Source: a virus. Taken from it: a stretch of DNA of 22,118 nt. Shown here one piece after another: positions 1 to 7,794 of the stretch (position 1 is the stretch's first letter; each line of letters opens with the position of its first letter). The stretch spans positions 1 through 22,118 of IMG/VR virus record IMGVR_UViG_3300048928_000428, one strand, 5' to 3'. The notes beneath the pieces are model-generated. The model did no database searches and was not told the DNA's origin. It was given only the letters and a program-made list of their open reading frames with translations. The position numbers and the translations under genes are program-made.

Positions 1-1
1 A

Positions 2-15
2 AGTCTGAACAGACT
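2..15 (+). terminator. Weak hairpin at window start, possible terminator
   Basis: AGTCTG and CAGACT form a perfect inverted repeat separated by AA (effectively a 5-bp stem with a 4-base loop), followed shortly by GATTTT. It could end the operon upstream of the window. The stem is short and the T run is poor, so this is a weak call. Confidence 0.25.
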
Positions 16-86
16 GATTTTGCCGGTACTACTCCGAATGCGACACGATGGTTCCCGCGCTCGGCCATCCGAGGCATCACGCGCTC

Positions 87-112
87 CATTTGGCTGGCTG
101 CCTGTCCAAATG
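87..112 (+). promoter_or_regulatory. Late-promoter dyad 1 (Ogr-type site) upstream of J
   Basis: CATTTGG (87-93), 12 bases, CCAAATG (106-112): perfect 7-bp arms. The same dyad with the same 12-base spacing recurs at 7799-7824 ahead of V, and the two 12-base spacers share eight consecutive identical positions or more (GCTGCC and GT are common). P2 Ogr sites are known to be TGT-N12-ACA centred near -55; here TGG-N12-CCA gives the same TG-N14-CA geometry. The centre lies about 57 bp before the preferred J start. An Ogr-family gene is present at 21973. Binding is inferred. An RNA hairpin role is the main alternative. Confidence 0.6.
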
Positions 113-156
113 CCGGGGCATGGCGCTCGCCCGCGTGCTGACCAGAGATGGCCGGC

Positions 157-1062
157 ATGGCCGATGTCACCTTCACCGCTGTCGATCTGTCGCGCCTGCC
201 CTCGCCCGACATCGTCGAGACGCTCGACTTCGAGACGATCTACGCCGACGCGGTCGCCCACTTCAAAGCCGAGCTGGCGGCACGCGGCATCACTTACGAG
301 GAACGCGATAGCGATCCCGTCGCCAAGCTGCTGCAGACCTTCGCCTACTTCGCCCAGCTCCTGCGCCAGCGCGTGAACGACGCAACGCGCGCCGTCATGC
401 CAGCCTACGCAGTCGGCGCCGACCTCGACAACATCGCCGCGCTGTTCGGCATCACGCGTCTGGTCATCACCCCGGCGGACCCGGAGCTTGGCACGCCTGC
501 CGTGATGGAGAGCGATACCGAATTCCGGCGCCGCATGGTACTAGCGCCCGAAGGCTACTCGGTCGCCGGCCCGATCGGCGCCTACGTCTTCCACGCCCTC
601 ACCTCGCACCCCGACGTGCTCGACGCCAGCGCCGAGAGCCCGACGCCGGGCCACGTCGTGGTGACGATCCTCTCGCGCAGCGGCAACGGCGCTGCGCCGC
701 ATTCTGTGGTCGACGCCGCAGCCACATACCTCAATGCCGACACGCGCCGCCCGCTGACCGACTACGTAACGGTGCAGCCGGCGCAGATCATCACCTATTC
801 CGTCGACTACGACCTGCGCACCTTCACCGGCCCCGATGCCGGCGTGGTGCGCGCCGCATCGCTGGCAAGGGTCAACGCCTATGTCGAGGAGAGCCACCGC
901 CTCGGCCGCGACGTCACCCGCTCGGCGCTGTTCGCCGCCGCGCACGTCGATGGCGTCCAGAACATCGTCCTCAACGCGCCGGCCGAGGACATCCCGGTAA
1001 GCCGCGCCCAGGCGCCTTACTGCATCGGCGTGACTGCGCGAACGCTGGGCACCGGCGAATGA
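157..1062 (+). CDS. J: Baseplate assembly protein J (P2 gpJ-like)
   Basis: This is a structural protein of the contractile-tail baseplate. In P2, gpJ forms the baseplate wedge together with W and I. The product is about 301 residues, the usual length for gpJ, and has the typical N-terminus (FTAVDLSRLPSP, then LDFETIYAD) and the central FRRRMVLAPEGYSVAGP segment seen in J-family wedge proteins. Two in-frame ATGs exist, at 148 and 157. I prefer 157 because the family usually begins MAD and because its spacing from the upstream dyad matches that of gene V. The stop overlaps the I start by ATGA, which indicates translational coupling. It is the first gene of the J-I-fibre operon. In P2 itself, V and W precede J; here they lie 7 kb downstream. 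Confidence 0.93.
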   Translation: MADVTFTAVDLSRLPSPDIVETLDFETIYADAVAHFKAELAARGITYEERDSDPVAKLLQTFAYFAQLLRQRVNDATRAVMPAYAVGADLDNIAALFGITRLVITPADPELGTPAVMESDTEFRRRMVLAPEGYSVAGPIGAYVFHALTSHPDVLDASAESPTPGHVVVTILSRSGNGAAPHSVVDAAATYLNADTRRPLTDYVTVQPAQIITYSVDYDLRTFTGPDAGVVRAASLARVNAYVEESHRLGRDVTRSALFAAAHVDGVQNIVLNAPAEDIPVSRAQAPYCIGVTARTLGTGE

Positions 1063-1700
1063 GCTACCCCACCGTCCTGCCTCCCGCGTCCACGCCGCTC
1101 GAACGCGCGCTCGAGCAGGCCGCCGCCGGCGTCCTCGATATGCCCACGCCCGTGCGCGACGTGTGGTCGGCCTGGAATTGTCCTGAAAGCCACCTGCCAT
1201 GGCTCGCCTGGGGCCTGGCGATCACGCACTGGCAGACAGGGTGGACGCTGCAGCGCAAGCGCGAGGCGGTCGCCGACGCGATCCCCTACCATCGTCGCAA
1301 GGGCACGCGCAGCTCGGTCGAAGAAATCCTGGGGCGGTATCATCCTGCCCTGCAACTCGTCGAATGGTGGCAAGCCACCCCATCCCGCCCGCCGCACACC
1401 TTCGAGGTACGCGCGCCCTACGCCATCGGCGCCGAGTTCCTGACCGTCGAGACCACGGACGCGATCGTCAGCGACATCGCCGCAGCCAAGCCGCTGCGCA
1501 GCCACTTCGATTTCGTGCTGGTCACCGAGGCGCTCGCCCAGGCGATGGTCCCTGCAGGCGCGCAGGTCGGCACGATGTGGCGCACGCGCCATGCCGCTAT
1601 CCACGACACGAGCCGCGACTGGTCGGCAGTGCTGCAGACCGAAAACGGCGAGCCGATCTACCTGCCTGACGGCACCGACGTGCTGGAGACCAGCCTGTGA
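1059..1700 (+). CDS. I: Tail protein I (P2 gpI-like)
   Basis: Baseplate wedge component, acting next to J and linking the baseplate to the fibre. The 213-residue product has the standard gpI features: an N-terminal stretch LPPASTPLERALEQA, the LPWLAWGLAITHW segment near residues 45-60, and RKGTRSSVEEIL near residue 80, typical of the phage tail protein I family (Tail_P2_I). The start codon overlaps the J stop (ATGA), and its own stop overlaps the GTG start of the fibre gene, so the three genes are translationally coupled. The length is normal for the family. The assignment is firm from position and sequence. Confidence 0.92.
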   Translation: MSYPTVLPPASTPLERALEQAAAGVLDMPTPVRDVWSAWNCPESHLPWLAWGLAITHWQTGWTLQRKREAVADAIPYHRRKGTRSSVEEILGRYHPALQLVEWWQATPSRPPHTFEVRAPYAIGAEFLTVETTDAIVSDIAAAKPLRSHFDFVLVTEALAQAMVPAGAQVGTMWRTRHAAIHDTSRDWSAVLQTENGEPIYLPDGTDVLETSL

Positions 1701-3280
1701 CCGACATCGTCCTGCAACTCACCGATGCCGGCCTTGCCGCGCTGCAGTCTGCCGGCGGCAGCGCCAACACCGTAATCGCGGAGCTTGGCTTCACCGCCAC
1801 ACCGTTCGATCCCGCGCCCACGCTCACCGCCCTGCCCGGCGAGTTCAAGCGCGTGGGCACCGCCGCCGGTGTCGCGCCGGCGCCGAACGTCGCTCATCTC
1901 ACCGCCTACGATACCTCCGCCGACATCTGGGAAGCATCTGGCCTCGGCCTCTATCTCGACGACGGCACCTTGTTCGCGGCGTACAGCGCGAGTGAGATCG
2001 TGCTGACCAAGGCCAGCTCCGCCTTCGCGCTGATCGCGGTCGACGTCGTCTTCAACGCCGACATCGCCGGCAGCATCACCTTCGGCAATCCGATCTTCGC
2101 CAATCCCCCCGCAACGACCGAGACCGCCGGGGCGGTCGAGCTGGCGACCGAGGCGGAGGCGCTGCTCGGCGAGGACGATGCCCGCGCGCTCACGCCGGCT
2201 ACCGGCAAACAGGCCGTCACCACCTGGCTCTTCCGCGAAGACATCATGCTCGGCGCGACCGACGTGATGACGCCAAACCTAGGGTCGACCGGCGGCATGC
2301 GCATCCGCGGCAATGCCGTGTCGGGCAAGGCGTACCTGCAGTTCACGAGTGACGATCTTGCCTCGGAGTGGGGCTTCGCCGTCGTCACGGCGACCGGCAA
2401 GTTCGACTGGCACGGTGCAGGCGGACTCTGCGCGGGCGGCAGCACCGCTTGGGTCGGCAACGAATTCACCGGTCCGATCGGCGTCGGCGGCGATCTCACG
2501 GTACGCGGCGGTGCCGACATCCTTCTCGAATCGCAGTTCCCAGGCTATCCGGTCAGCCTGATCTACAACGATCGCGGCACCCTCGCCTTCAACTCCAACG
2601 GTTGGGAGCGAGGCCTCTTCGACGAAGGCGGGGCGCTTCACCTCAAGGGGGCGCGCCAGTTCGCTAACCAGTCGACGATTGCCGGCAATGGTAACCTCAG
2701 GGTCTGGGCCGGCCTGCCAGGCGGGGTCGCCTACACCGCGATCGACACGAACGACTACACGCCCCTCCAGATCCTGCGGCAGATCAACGGCTCGATCACG
2801 ACGGTGGGTGCGATCACCAGCACCGACTTTGTCACCACCTACGGCACGTCTTGCGACTATCGCCTGAAGGAAGACCTGCGCGAGGTGACAGGTGCGCTGG
2901 ACATCATCATGCGCGCCAAGGTCTGGGACTATCGCTGGATCGGCACCGATCGGCGCAGCACCAACTTCATCGCGCACGAACTGGCCGAGATCGTCCCGGA
3001 CGCGGTGACGGGCCGGAAGGATGCAACCCGCGAACTCGAGATCCAGATCGATCCCGGCAGGCGACCGGTTCTCGGCGAGGATGGCACCGTCCTCGATGCC
3101 GGCGCCGATCCCGTCACCCGCGTCGAGACCGTCATGGATATCCAGACTGTCGATCCCGGCAAGATGGTGCCGTTCCTCACCGTGGCGCTTCAGGAGTTGG
3201 CGCGCATCGTGCTATCCCAGGGTGAGCAGCTCGCCGCCCTGCAAGCGGCTTCTCGCCGCAAGCGAGGGAGCGCCGCCTGA
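1697..3280 (+). CDS. H: Tail fibre protein with C-terminal S74-type chaperone domain
   Basis: Receptor-binding fibre at the position of P2 gene H; 527 residues from a GTG that overlaps the I stop. Residues 1-140 resemble the N-terminal attachment domain of tail-collar fibres. A short collagen-like fibre repeat segment (TAGAVELATEAEALLGEDD) follows near residues 140-175. The middle is poorly conserved and probably forms the trimeric shaft and receptor-binding part. From about residue 380 comes an intramolecular chaperone of the peptidase S74 type: CDYRLKED at 386-393, then VWDYRWIG and FIAHELAEIVPDAVTG. S74 domains fold the trimer and usually cleave themselves at a Ser-x4-Lys pair. Here Cys386 occupies the Ser position, with Ser385 just before it and Lys391 conserved. 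Cleavage is therefore uncertain. Confidence 0.85.
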   Translation: MTDIVLQLTDAGLAALQSAGGSANTVIAELGFTATPFDPAPTLTALPGEFKRVGTAAGVAPAPNVAHLTAYDTSADIWEASGLGLYLDDGTLFAAYSASEIVLTKASSAFALIAVDVVFNADIAGSITFGNPIFANPPATTETAGAVELATEAEALLGEDDARALTPATGKQAVTTWLFREDIMLGATDVMTPNLGSTGGMRIRGNAVSGKAYLQFTSDDLASEWGFAVVTATGKFDWHGAGGLCAGGSTAWVGNEFTGPIGVGGDLTVRGGADILLESQFPGYPVSLIYNDRGTLAFNSNGWERGLFDEGGALHLKGARQFANQSTIAGNGNLRVWAGLPGGVAYTAIDTNDYTPLQILRQINGSITTVGAITSTDFVTTYGTSCDYRLKEDLREVTGALDIIMRAKVWDYRWIGTDRRSTNFIAHELAEIVPDAVTGRKDATRELEIQIDPGRRPVLGEDGTVLDAGADPVTRVETVMDIQTVDPGKMVPFLTVALQELARIVLSQGEQLAALQAASRRKRGSAA

Positions 3281-4053
3281 TGGCCAAGGCAGACGCTCTC
3301 CCCGTGGCAGACGCCATTGCCGGCGCCGAGCTGCTGATCGTCGTGCAGGATGGCGAAGTGCGCAACGCCAGCGTGCTCGACATCCTGGCGGCTCCCGGCG
3401 CGGCCGAGGTCATCATGATCGGCGGTCGCAGCCTCGCCGAGATCATCTCTTCGATCGAGTACCCAGGCATGATGATTACGAGCCTGACCGTTGCACCCTC
3501 GCAGGCCGAGATCGGCGCGACCGTCACCGCAAACCTTGCCGTGGTCCTCACCCAAGACCCGACCGGCCAGACGGTGAACGGCACGCCTGTGCCCAATCCC
3601 GCGACGGCTCGCGCCTTCGCTGTCCCGAATGTGTCGGCGACGACGCAGTTCCAGTGGACGGTGACCGACGCCGCCGCGCCCGGCGGGCCGGCGACGGACA
3701 AAAGGGCGGTGACGATCACCTTCCTCCACAAGGGTCACGCCGGCTTCGTCGACAAGTCCGATGCGGCGACCCTGTCAGCGGCCGACGTGAACGGCATGGC
3801 CGCGAGCTGGTTTGCCAGCGGCGTTGCCCGCACGCTCAACCTGGTGGCGGGCGCGGACGGGTACCTCTGGTACTCGCAGCCCGCCAGCCTGCCCGATCCC
3901 TCGACCTTCAAGGCCAACGGCCTGCCGGTCGCCCCCGTGAAGACCACCCGGGATCACGCCAACGCCTTTGGCGTCGTTGCATCCTACAACCACTTCCGCC
4001 TCGGCGCCCGCCTCGCGGCCGGTGCCTCGGTCACTCTCGAGGTTCTCGCATGA
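3280..4053 (+). CDS. Tail-associated protein of unknown function
   Basis: A 257-residue product with no domain I can name. Residues 1-55 (LPVADAI, ELLIVVQDG, VRNASVLDILA) resemble the short N-terminal segment that begins many fibre-linked proteins of alphaproteobacterial phages. The rest is rich in Ala, Thr, Val and Gly and looks like beta-sandwich structure (VTANLAVVL, TTQFQWTVTDAA, VTITFLHKG, ASVTLEVLA at the end). The start overlaps the fibre stop by one base and its stop overlaps the next ATG (ATGA), so it belongs to the same coupled operon. Its place between the fibre and the esterase suggests a fibre-tip, adaptor or decoration role. This is inferred only from context and composition. 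Confidence 0.7.
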   Translation: MAKADALPVADAIAGAELLIVVQDGEVRNASVLDILAAPGAAEVIMIGGRSLAEIISSIEYPGMMITSLTVAPSQAEIGATVTANLAVVLTQDPTGQTVNGTPVPNPATARAFAVPNVSATTQFQWTVTDAAAPGGPATDKRAVTITFLHKGHAGFVDKSDAATLSAADVNGMAASWFASGVARTLNLVAGADGYLWYSQPASLPDPSTFKANGLPVAPVKTTRDHANAFGVVASYNHFRLGARLAAGASVTLEVLA

Positions 4054-5885
4054 CGATCGGTGCCGTCGACAAGATCAAGCCTCTGGGCAACTTTCCCGTC
4101 ATCGACGCCGCCGACGTGGAAACGGACGCTCTGCGCCGGTTTGTCACCGATGCTGAGCGCAATGCCCTCGCCGATTTGCAGGAGACGATCGAACCGCGAG
4201 GGGAGGATGATCGGCTTCGGCTGAAGGACGACAAGGGGTGCATCTTCCTGGAAGTCACTCCACAGGAACTGCGGCATGTCCTCATAGACCTGCTTGCCGC
4301 GCGCAGTGACGCGCTGGCGGACACGATGGCGCCCGCTTCTGCCTCTGATCGGTTCCGCCTCAAGGATCCTAACGACCTCATCTTTCTCGATGTCACGCCC
4401 AGCACAATCCGCCACGTCGACTTCGACGCGGTCAAGGCGATCGCGAACGCGCTCTCGGGCGTCCTCAAGCCACTCCAGCTCGATGGCCGCCTGCGGCTCA
4501 TGGACAGCATGCGGCGTAACTTCTTCGAGGTGACACCGAGCCGGCTCAAGCACGTCGAGATCGATGCCCTGAAAGCCGCGGACAAGACTGCGGCCGATGC
4601 GATCGCCAGCACCAGGACGAAGGTCACGCGACTGCAGCGCTCCGGCGCGTCGAGCCCGGCCCAAGCGGCCTACATGCTGCGCGCGCAGCTCGCGCACCTG
4701 GTCCTCTACGGCCAGTCGCTCTCGGTCGGCGTCAACGGCCGCCCCGCCATTTCGACCGCCGCCAACTTGCCTTGGGCCAAGATGTTCGAAGGCGGCTTGC
4801 GCTCCCGTGATGCCCAGGCGACCAGCGGCGCGTACAACGCGAACTTCTACGCATCGCTGGTCGGGCTCAAGGAAGCCGATCAAGCCAACAACGACGGCTA
4901 CGGCGAAACGGGCGCTTACGGCACCGCCGAGATGATCGCGCAGCTTCTGCTCGCGGAAGACGGCATCGATATCACCGCAACCGGGCAGCAGTTCCTGTTC
5001 TCGGCGCCTGGTGAGGGTTCGCAGCCGATCTCGGCGCTACAATCCGGCGGAACCTATTGGCCCCGTGTGCAGGCCGACGTGACCAACGGTCAGGCCCGCA
5101 GCTCGGCGCTCGTTGTGCCGTACCTGGTTCATGGCCTCACCTGGCGTCAGGGCGAGCGCGACACGGCACTCGGCACGGCACCCGCCGCCTACAAGGCGAC
5201 GCTCAAGGATCAGGTTCTTGGTGCCCTGCGGACGTACGCAGCCAGCGTCACCGGCGTCGATCAACCGATCCCTTGCGTCGTCTACCAGATGGCCAGCCAC
5301 CGTCGTTACAACGCCGACCCGTTCATCGCGATGGCCCTCGTCGAACTGGCCGAGAGCGAGGACAACTTCGCCCTCTCGGCGCCGCTGTACTTCATGCCGC
5401 ACTCCGACACGGCGCATCTCACCCCGGCGAGCTACCGCCGCCTTGGCGCCTACGAGGGGATCGCCTGGAAGCGGTGGCTGTTCGACGGTGTAAAGCCGCG
5501 CTGGCTGCGCCCGCTTGCGCCGACATGGTTGAACGGCGCGGTGATCGTGCCCTTCGACGTGCCCGAGGGGCCGCTGGTGTTTGACACGACCAGCGTCATG
5601 GACCCGGGCAACTATGGCTTCTCGCTTGTCGACAACACGGGGGCGGCCGTGGCGATCACCAGTGTCACCCTGGTCGGCACCGATCGAGTGCTCATCAAAC
5701 ACTCAGGCGGCGTTCTGCCGAGCGGGGCCGAGCTTCGCTACGCCTGGGGAACAGGGCTGGGCGACGTGGCCGGCCCGACCAACGGTCCGCGCGGCAACCT
5801 GCGCGACAGCCAGGGCAACAGCATCACGTTCAAGGGTCTCCGGATGGACAACTGGAGCCCGATCTTCCGCAAGATCAAAGGATAA
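4050..5885 (+). CDS. Tail-associated SGNH/SASA-type carbohydrate esterase with three N-terminal repeats
   Basis: A 611-residue product starting at the ATG that overlaps the preceding stop (ATGA). Residues 54-175 hold three copies of a motif about 45 residues apart (residues 54-82, 99-128, 145-175) of the form RLRLKD-x5-IFLEVTP-x3-LRHV-x-ID. Residues 210-470 form an SGNH-hydrolase-like domain: GQS at 221-223 (Ser223 the likely nucleophile), WRQGERD at 365-371, and D453-x2-H456 in a SDTAHL context, the usual Asp-x-x-His end of the triad. These blocks resemble the sialate O-acetylesterase (SASA) family. The C-terminal 120 residues look like a beta domain. As part of a fibre module, it probably deacetylates host capsule or LPS during adsorption; the substrate is unknown. 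The repeats may be the tail-docking part. Confidence 0.8.
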   Translation: MTIGAVDKIKPLGNFPVIDAADVETDALRRFVTDAERNALADLQETIEPRGEDDRLRLKDDKGCIFLEVTPQELRHVLIDLLAARSDALADTMAPASASDRFRLKDPNDLIFLDVTPSTIRHVDFDAVKAIANALSGVLKPLQLDGRLRLMDSMRRNFFEVTPSRLKHVEIDALKAADKTAADAIASTRTKVTRLQRSGASSPAQAAYMLRAQLAHLVLYGQSLSVGVNGRPAISTAANLPWAKMFEGGLRSRDAQATSGAYNANFYASLVGLKEADQANNDGYGETGAYGTAEMIAQLLLAEDGIDITATGQQFLFSAPGEGSQPISALQSGGTYWPRVQADVTNGQARSSALVVPYLVHGLTWRQGERDTALGTAPAAYKATLKDQVLGALRTYAASVTGVDQPIPCVVYQMASHRRYNADPFIAMALVELAESEDNFALSAPLYFMPHSDTAHLTPASYRRLGAYEGIAWKRWLFDGVKPRWLRPLAPTWLNGAVIVPFDVPEGPLVFDTTSVMDPGNYGFSLVDNTGAAVAITSVTLVGTDRVLIKHSGGVLPSGAELRYAWGTGLGDVAGPTNGPRGNLRDSQGNSITFKGLRMDNWSPIFRKIKG

Positions 5886-5890
5886 CCCCC

Positions 5891-6661
5891 ATGCCGGACA
5901 TCATCTGCAAGGACGCCGACGCGTCGGTCTACAACATCGGCTACGATCAGCCCTGGCTACCCGCACTCGATGGCACGCTCTTCGGCTTCTACATGCTCGG
6001 CACGTCCGCGCCTCTGGACGTGCTGAAGGACTATTCCGGACACAATCGCGATCTGATTAGAACAGGCGCGCCGGTCGAGAGCGAAGCCTCGAGTGCGGTG
6101 GGCGCGTTCCCCGCCGGCTACATCGCACCGTTCACCGGCGACGACTTGTTCACGGCGAGCAGCGGCACGGGCTTCAGCATCTTTGCCGCCATCAGGACCA
6201 CGGCCGATGCTCGAGCGACGGTAACGGGCTGCTCCGACGGCCTGGTGACGAAGCACGTCGGCTTCTTCTGCGACGAAGGGCAGGATGTCAGTCTTGCGGT
6301 CCGGAACGGCGGCGCCGGTTCTATCTTCACCGGCGTGGCGGAGACCCCCTATCGCGGCACGGGCTTCGTATTCGTCGGCGGACTGTGGGAGCCCGGCCGG
6401 ATACGCGCTTTCCGCAAGGTGCCTGCGGGTGCTTTGACCGGTAATCAGCTCATCTCGACCGTTCCAGCTATCGTTGGCGGTACGCTTCAATTCGGGATCG
6501 GTCGGTTCGGAGCGGGAGCCACAAGCGACGGTAGCTATGCCGATGCCGTCGATATCGCGGCGATCGCCTACTACTCGAAGTCTCCGAGCGATGCCGAAGT
6601 TCTCAGCATCCACGCTGGCATGCAGGCCGCCGTGCACGACTGCGGCGGGCTGACCATTTGA
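5891..6661 (+). CDS. Tail-associated protein, probably lectin-like (LamG/concanavalin fold)
   Basis: A 256-residue product five bases after the esterase, with an AAGGAT ribosome site 7 bases before the ATG. The pattern suits a concanavalin-like jelly roll: LFGFYMLG and DYSGHNRDL near the start, GFSIFAAIRTT in the middle, VFVGGLWEPGRIRAF, and the end AAIAYYSKSPSDAEVLSI, which is how LamG-like domains typically close (an aiy-x5-s-daEv turn). I recognise no catalytic motif. It is the last gene of the J-to-fibre operon and likely binds sugar on the cell surface next to the esterase. The fold is inferred from pattern only; a structural fibre-tip protein is the alternative. Confidence 0.6.
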   Translation: MPDIICKDADASVYNIGYDQPWLPALDGTLFGFYMLGTSAPLDVLKDYSGHNRDLIRTGAPVESEASSAVGAFPAGYIAPFTGDDLFTASSGTGFSIFAAIRTTADARATVTGCSDGLVTKHVGFFCDEGQDVSLAVRNGGAGSIFTGVAETPYRGTGFVFVGGLWEPGRIRAFRKVPAGALTGNQLISTVPAIVGGTLQFGIGRFGAGATSDGSYADAVDIAAIAYYSKSPSDAEVLSIHAGMQAAVHDCGGLTI

Positions 6662-7000
6662 GCGTCACTGTGACGGCGGGCTCTTCTCGCCGTCGCTTAC
6701 CCCCTGTAGGAACGGGGAGTGTGCGTAGGATATTCAGCCGCTTCAACATTGAAGCTATCAGAACAACATACACGGTCGGTTCGACTGCTCGTTCTGCGAA
6801 TGAAGTTCTCATCAGCAGCTGCCGGCTTCCCGACAAGGACAGCTAACGGACTCTGCTATCATGATTCGAAGATGCAACACCATTTGGGCCACGACTCTTT
6901 TGATCACCTGAGGTTACTCTTTCGCTGATCGGCGAATCGCCAAAGCCCGGCGCAGCAAATCGTCGAGACATCGTTGATCTCATTTATCCCAAGGATAGGC
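6662..7000. other. Intergenic stretch before the HEPN gene
   Basis: No convincing gene. It holds the hairpin at 6672-6694, then a second short CCCC/GGGG hairpin around 6700-6718. The rest is clearly more A/T-rich than the tail genes and leads into the HEPN gene. TATCAT near 6857 is a possible -10 box, but no paired -35 was found. Confidence 0.5.
6672..6694 (+). terminator. Hairpin after the fibre operon, possible terminator
   Basis: GACGGCG (6672-6678) and CGCCGTC (6688-6694) are perfect 7-bp arms with a 9-base loop, starting 11 bases after the last fibre-module stop. The T run behind it is poor (GCTTACC), so rho-independent termination would be weak. Position and stem strength are the only evidence. 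Confidence 0.4.
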
Positions 7001-7582
7001 ATGTCATCGCTTAAGCGCATTCCAGAAGCGAGTTTTTTCATCTTTCTGTCGGAGGCCGACAAAGACTATCTCCTAGCGAGGCATATCAATTTTCTCGGAA
7101 GCTCATTTGCTTCACGTGCTGGCTTTTTCGGCCAAGCGGCAGTTGAAAAGTTCATGAAGGCTCTGATGGTTCAGCGCGAGGGCTCCTACCTTGCGCATCA
7201 CTCACTCGTGGGGCTTGCGAAAGAATGCCTGCCATTCAGCGAATATTTTGCGCTCGCTGAAACCCTAGAGGGCTTGGAAACCTTCGAGCATTTTGAACAA
7301 ATTGGGCGATACGGCGCGGCGGCCAAGAAGGACAAGAACCGAGTAGACACACCCGAATTGCAAATCCGGGGGGCGTACGTTTGGGCGGATACCTACATTC
7401 ATGTCCTCGACGCGTTAGTGGCGGAAATCAGAGGTATGATTGTAATAGAGCCTACTTATGTCGATGCGCTACGAAAGATTATAGATGGAGGGGAAGGTCT
7501 AAGTTTGGTCGACCTGTGGCGTGGTACTGAGCAGATTCGTGACGTACTTTTGCGAGATAACTACTCGTTCGGGCAGGTATGA
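7001..7582 (+). CDS. HEPN-domain protein (phage cargo gene)
   Basis: A 193-residue product. The ATG at 7001 is preferred over an upstream TTG (6974) because AAGGA stands five bases before it. The sequence fits the HEPN fold: AGFFGQAAVEKFMKALMV (helix with the typical QAAEKxxKALL pattern) near residues 37-54, then LAHHSLVGLAKEC near 63-75 (the conserved His before a Leu-rich helix), and IRGAYVWADTYIHVLDALVAEI near 125-145. HEPN proteins are often RNases or RNA-binding partners in toxin-antitoxin and anti-phage systems. Arg and His lie seven positions apart in REGSYLAH, but whether this is the catalytic R-x4-6-H motif is unclear. No nucleotidyltransferase partner is adjacent. Base composition differs from the tail genes on both sides, so it is likely a transferred cargo gene. 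An abortive-infection or exclusion role is inference. Confidence 0.7.
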   Translation: MSSLKRIPEASFFIFLSEADKDYLLARHINFLGSSFASRAGFFGQAAVEKFMKALMVQREGSYLAHHSLVGLAKECLPFSEYFALAETLEGLETFEHFEQIGRYGAAAKKDKNRVDTPELQIRGAYVWADTYIHVLDALVAEIRGMIVIEPTYVDALRKIIDGGEGLSLVDLWRGTEQIRDVLLRDNYSFGQV

Positions 7583-7794
7583 AGCCGTTGCTGAGCACAC
7601 CCTTGGTCGTTCCCAGCCATCCCCACTAAGATGCGGACTTGGGACACTGCCCCGTGATGGCATCTATAAGTCAGGGGTGAATTTGAGGAACTCAAAGGCC
7701 TGAGATTTGACGCATGCTCCGTCACGCTTCCTAGTTCGGGTTGAAAAGCCTGCCGGTGATTATAGAGCAAACCATCGCGTCGACTGCCCCAAGT

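Noticed and set aside
6658-6928. Short plus-strand frames of 62-69 codons after the fibre operon
   Set aside because: No ribosome site, overlap the hairpin, and unlike any recognisable protein.
7682-7696. TTTGAG-GAA-CTCAAA hairpin after the HEPN gene
   Set aside because: Three-base loop and no T run; too weak to call a terminator.
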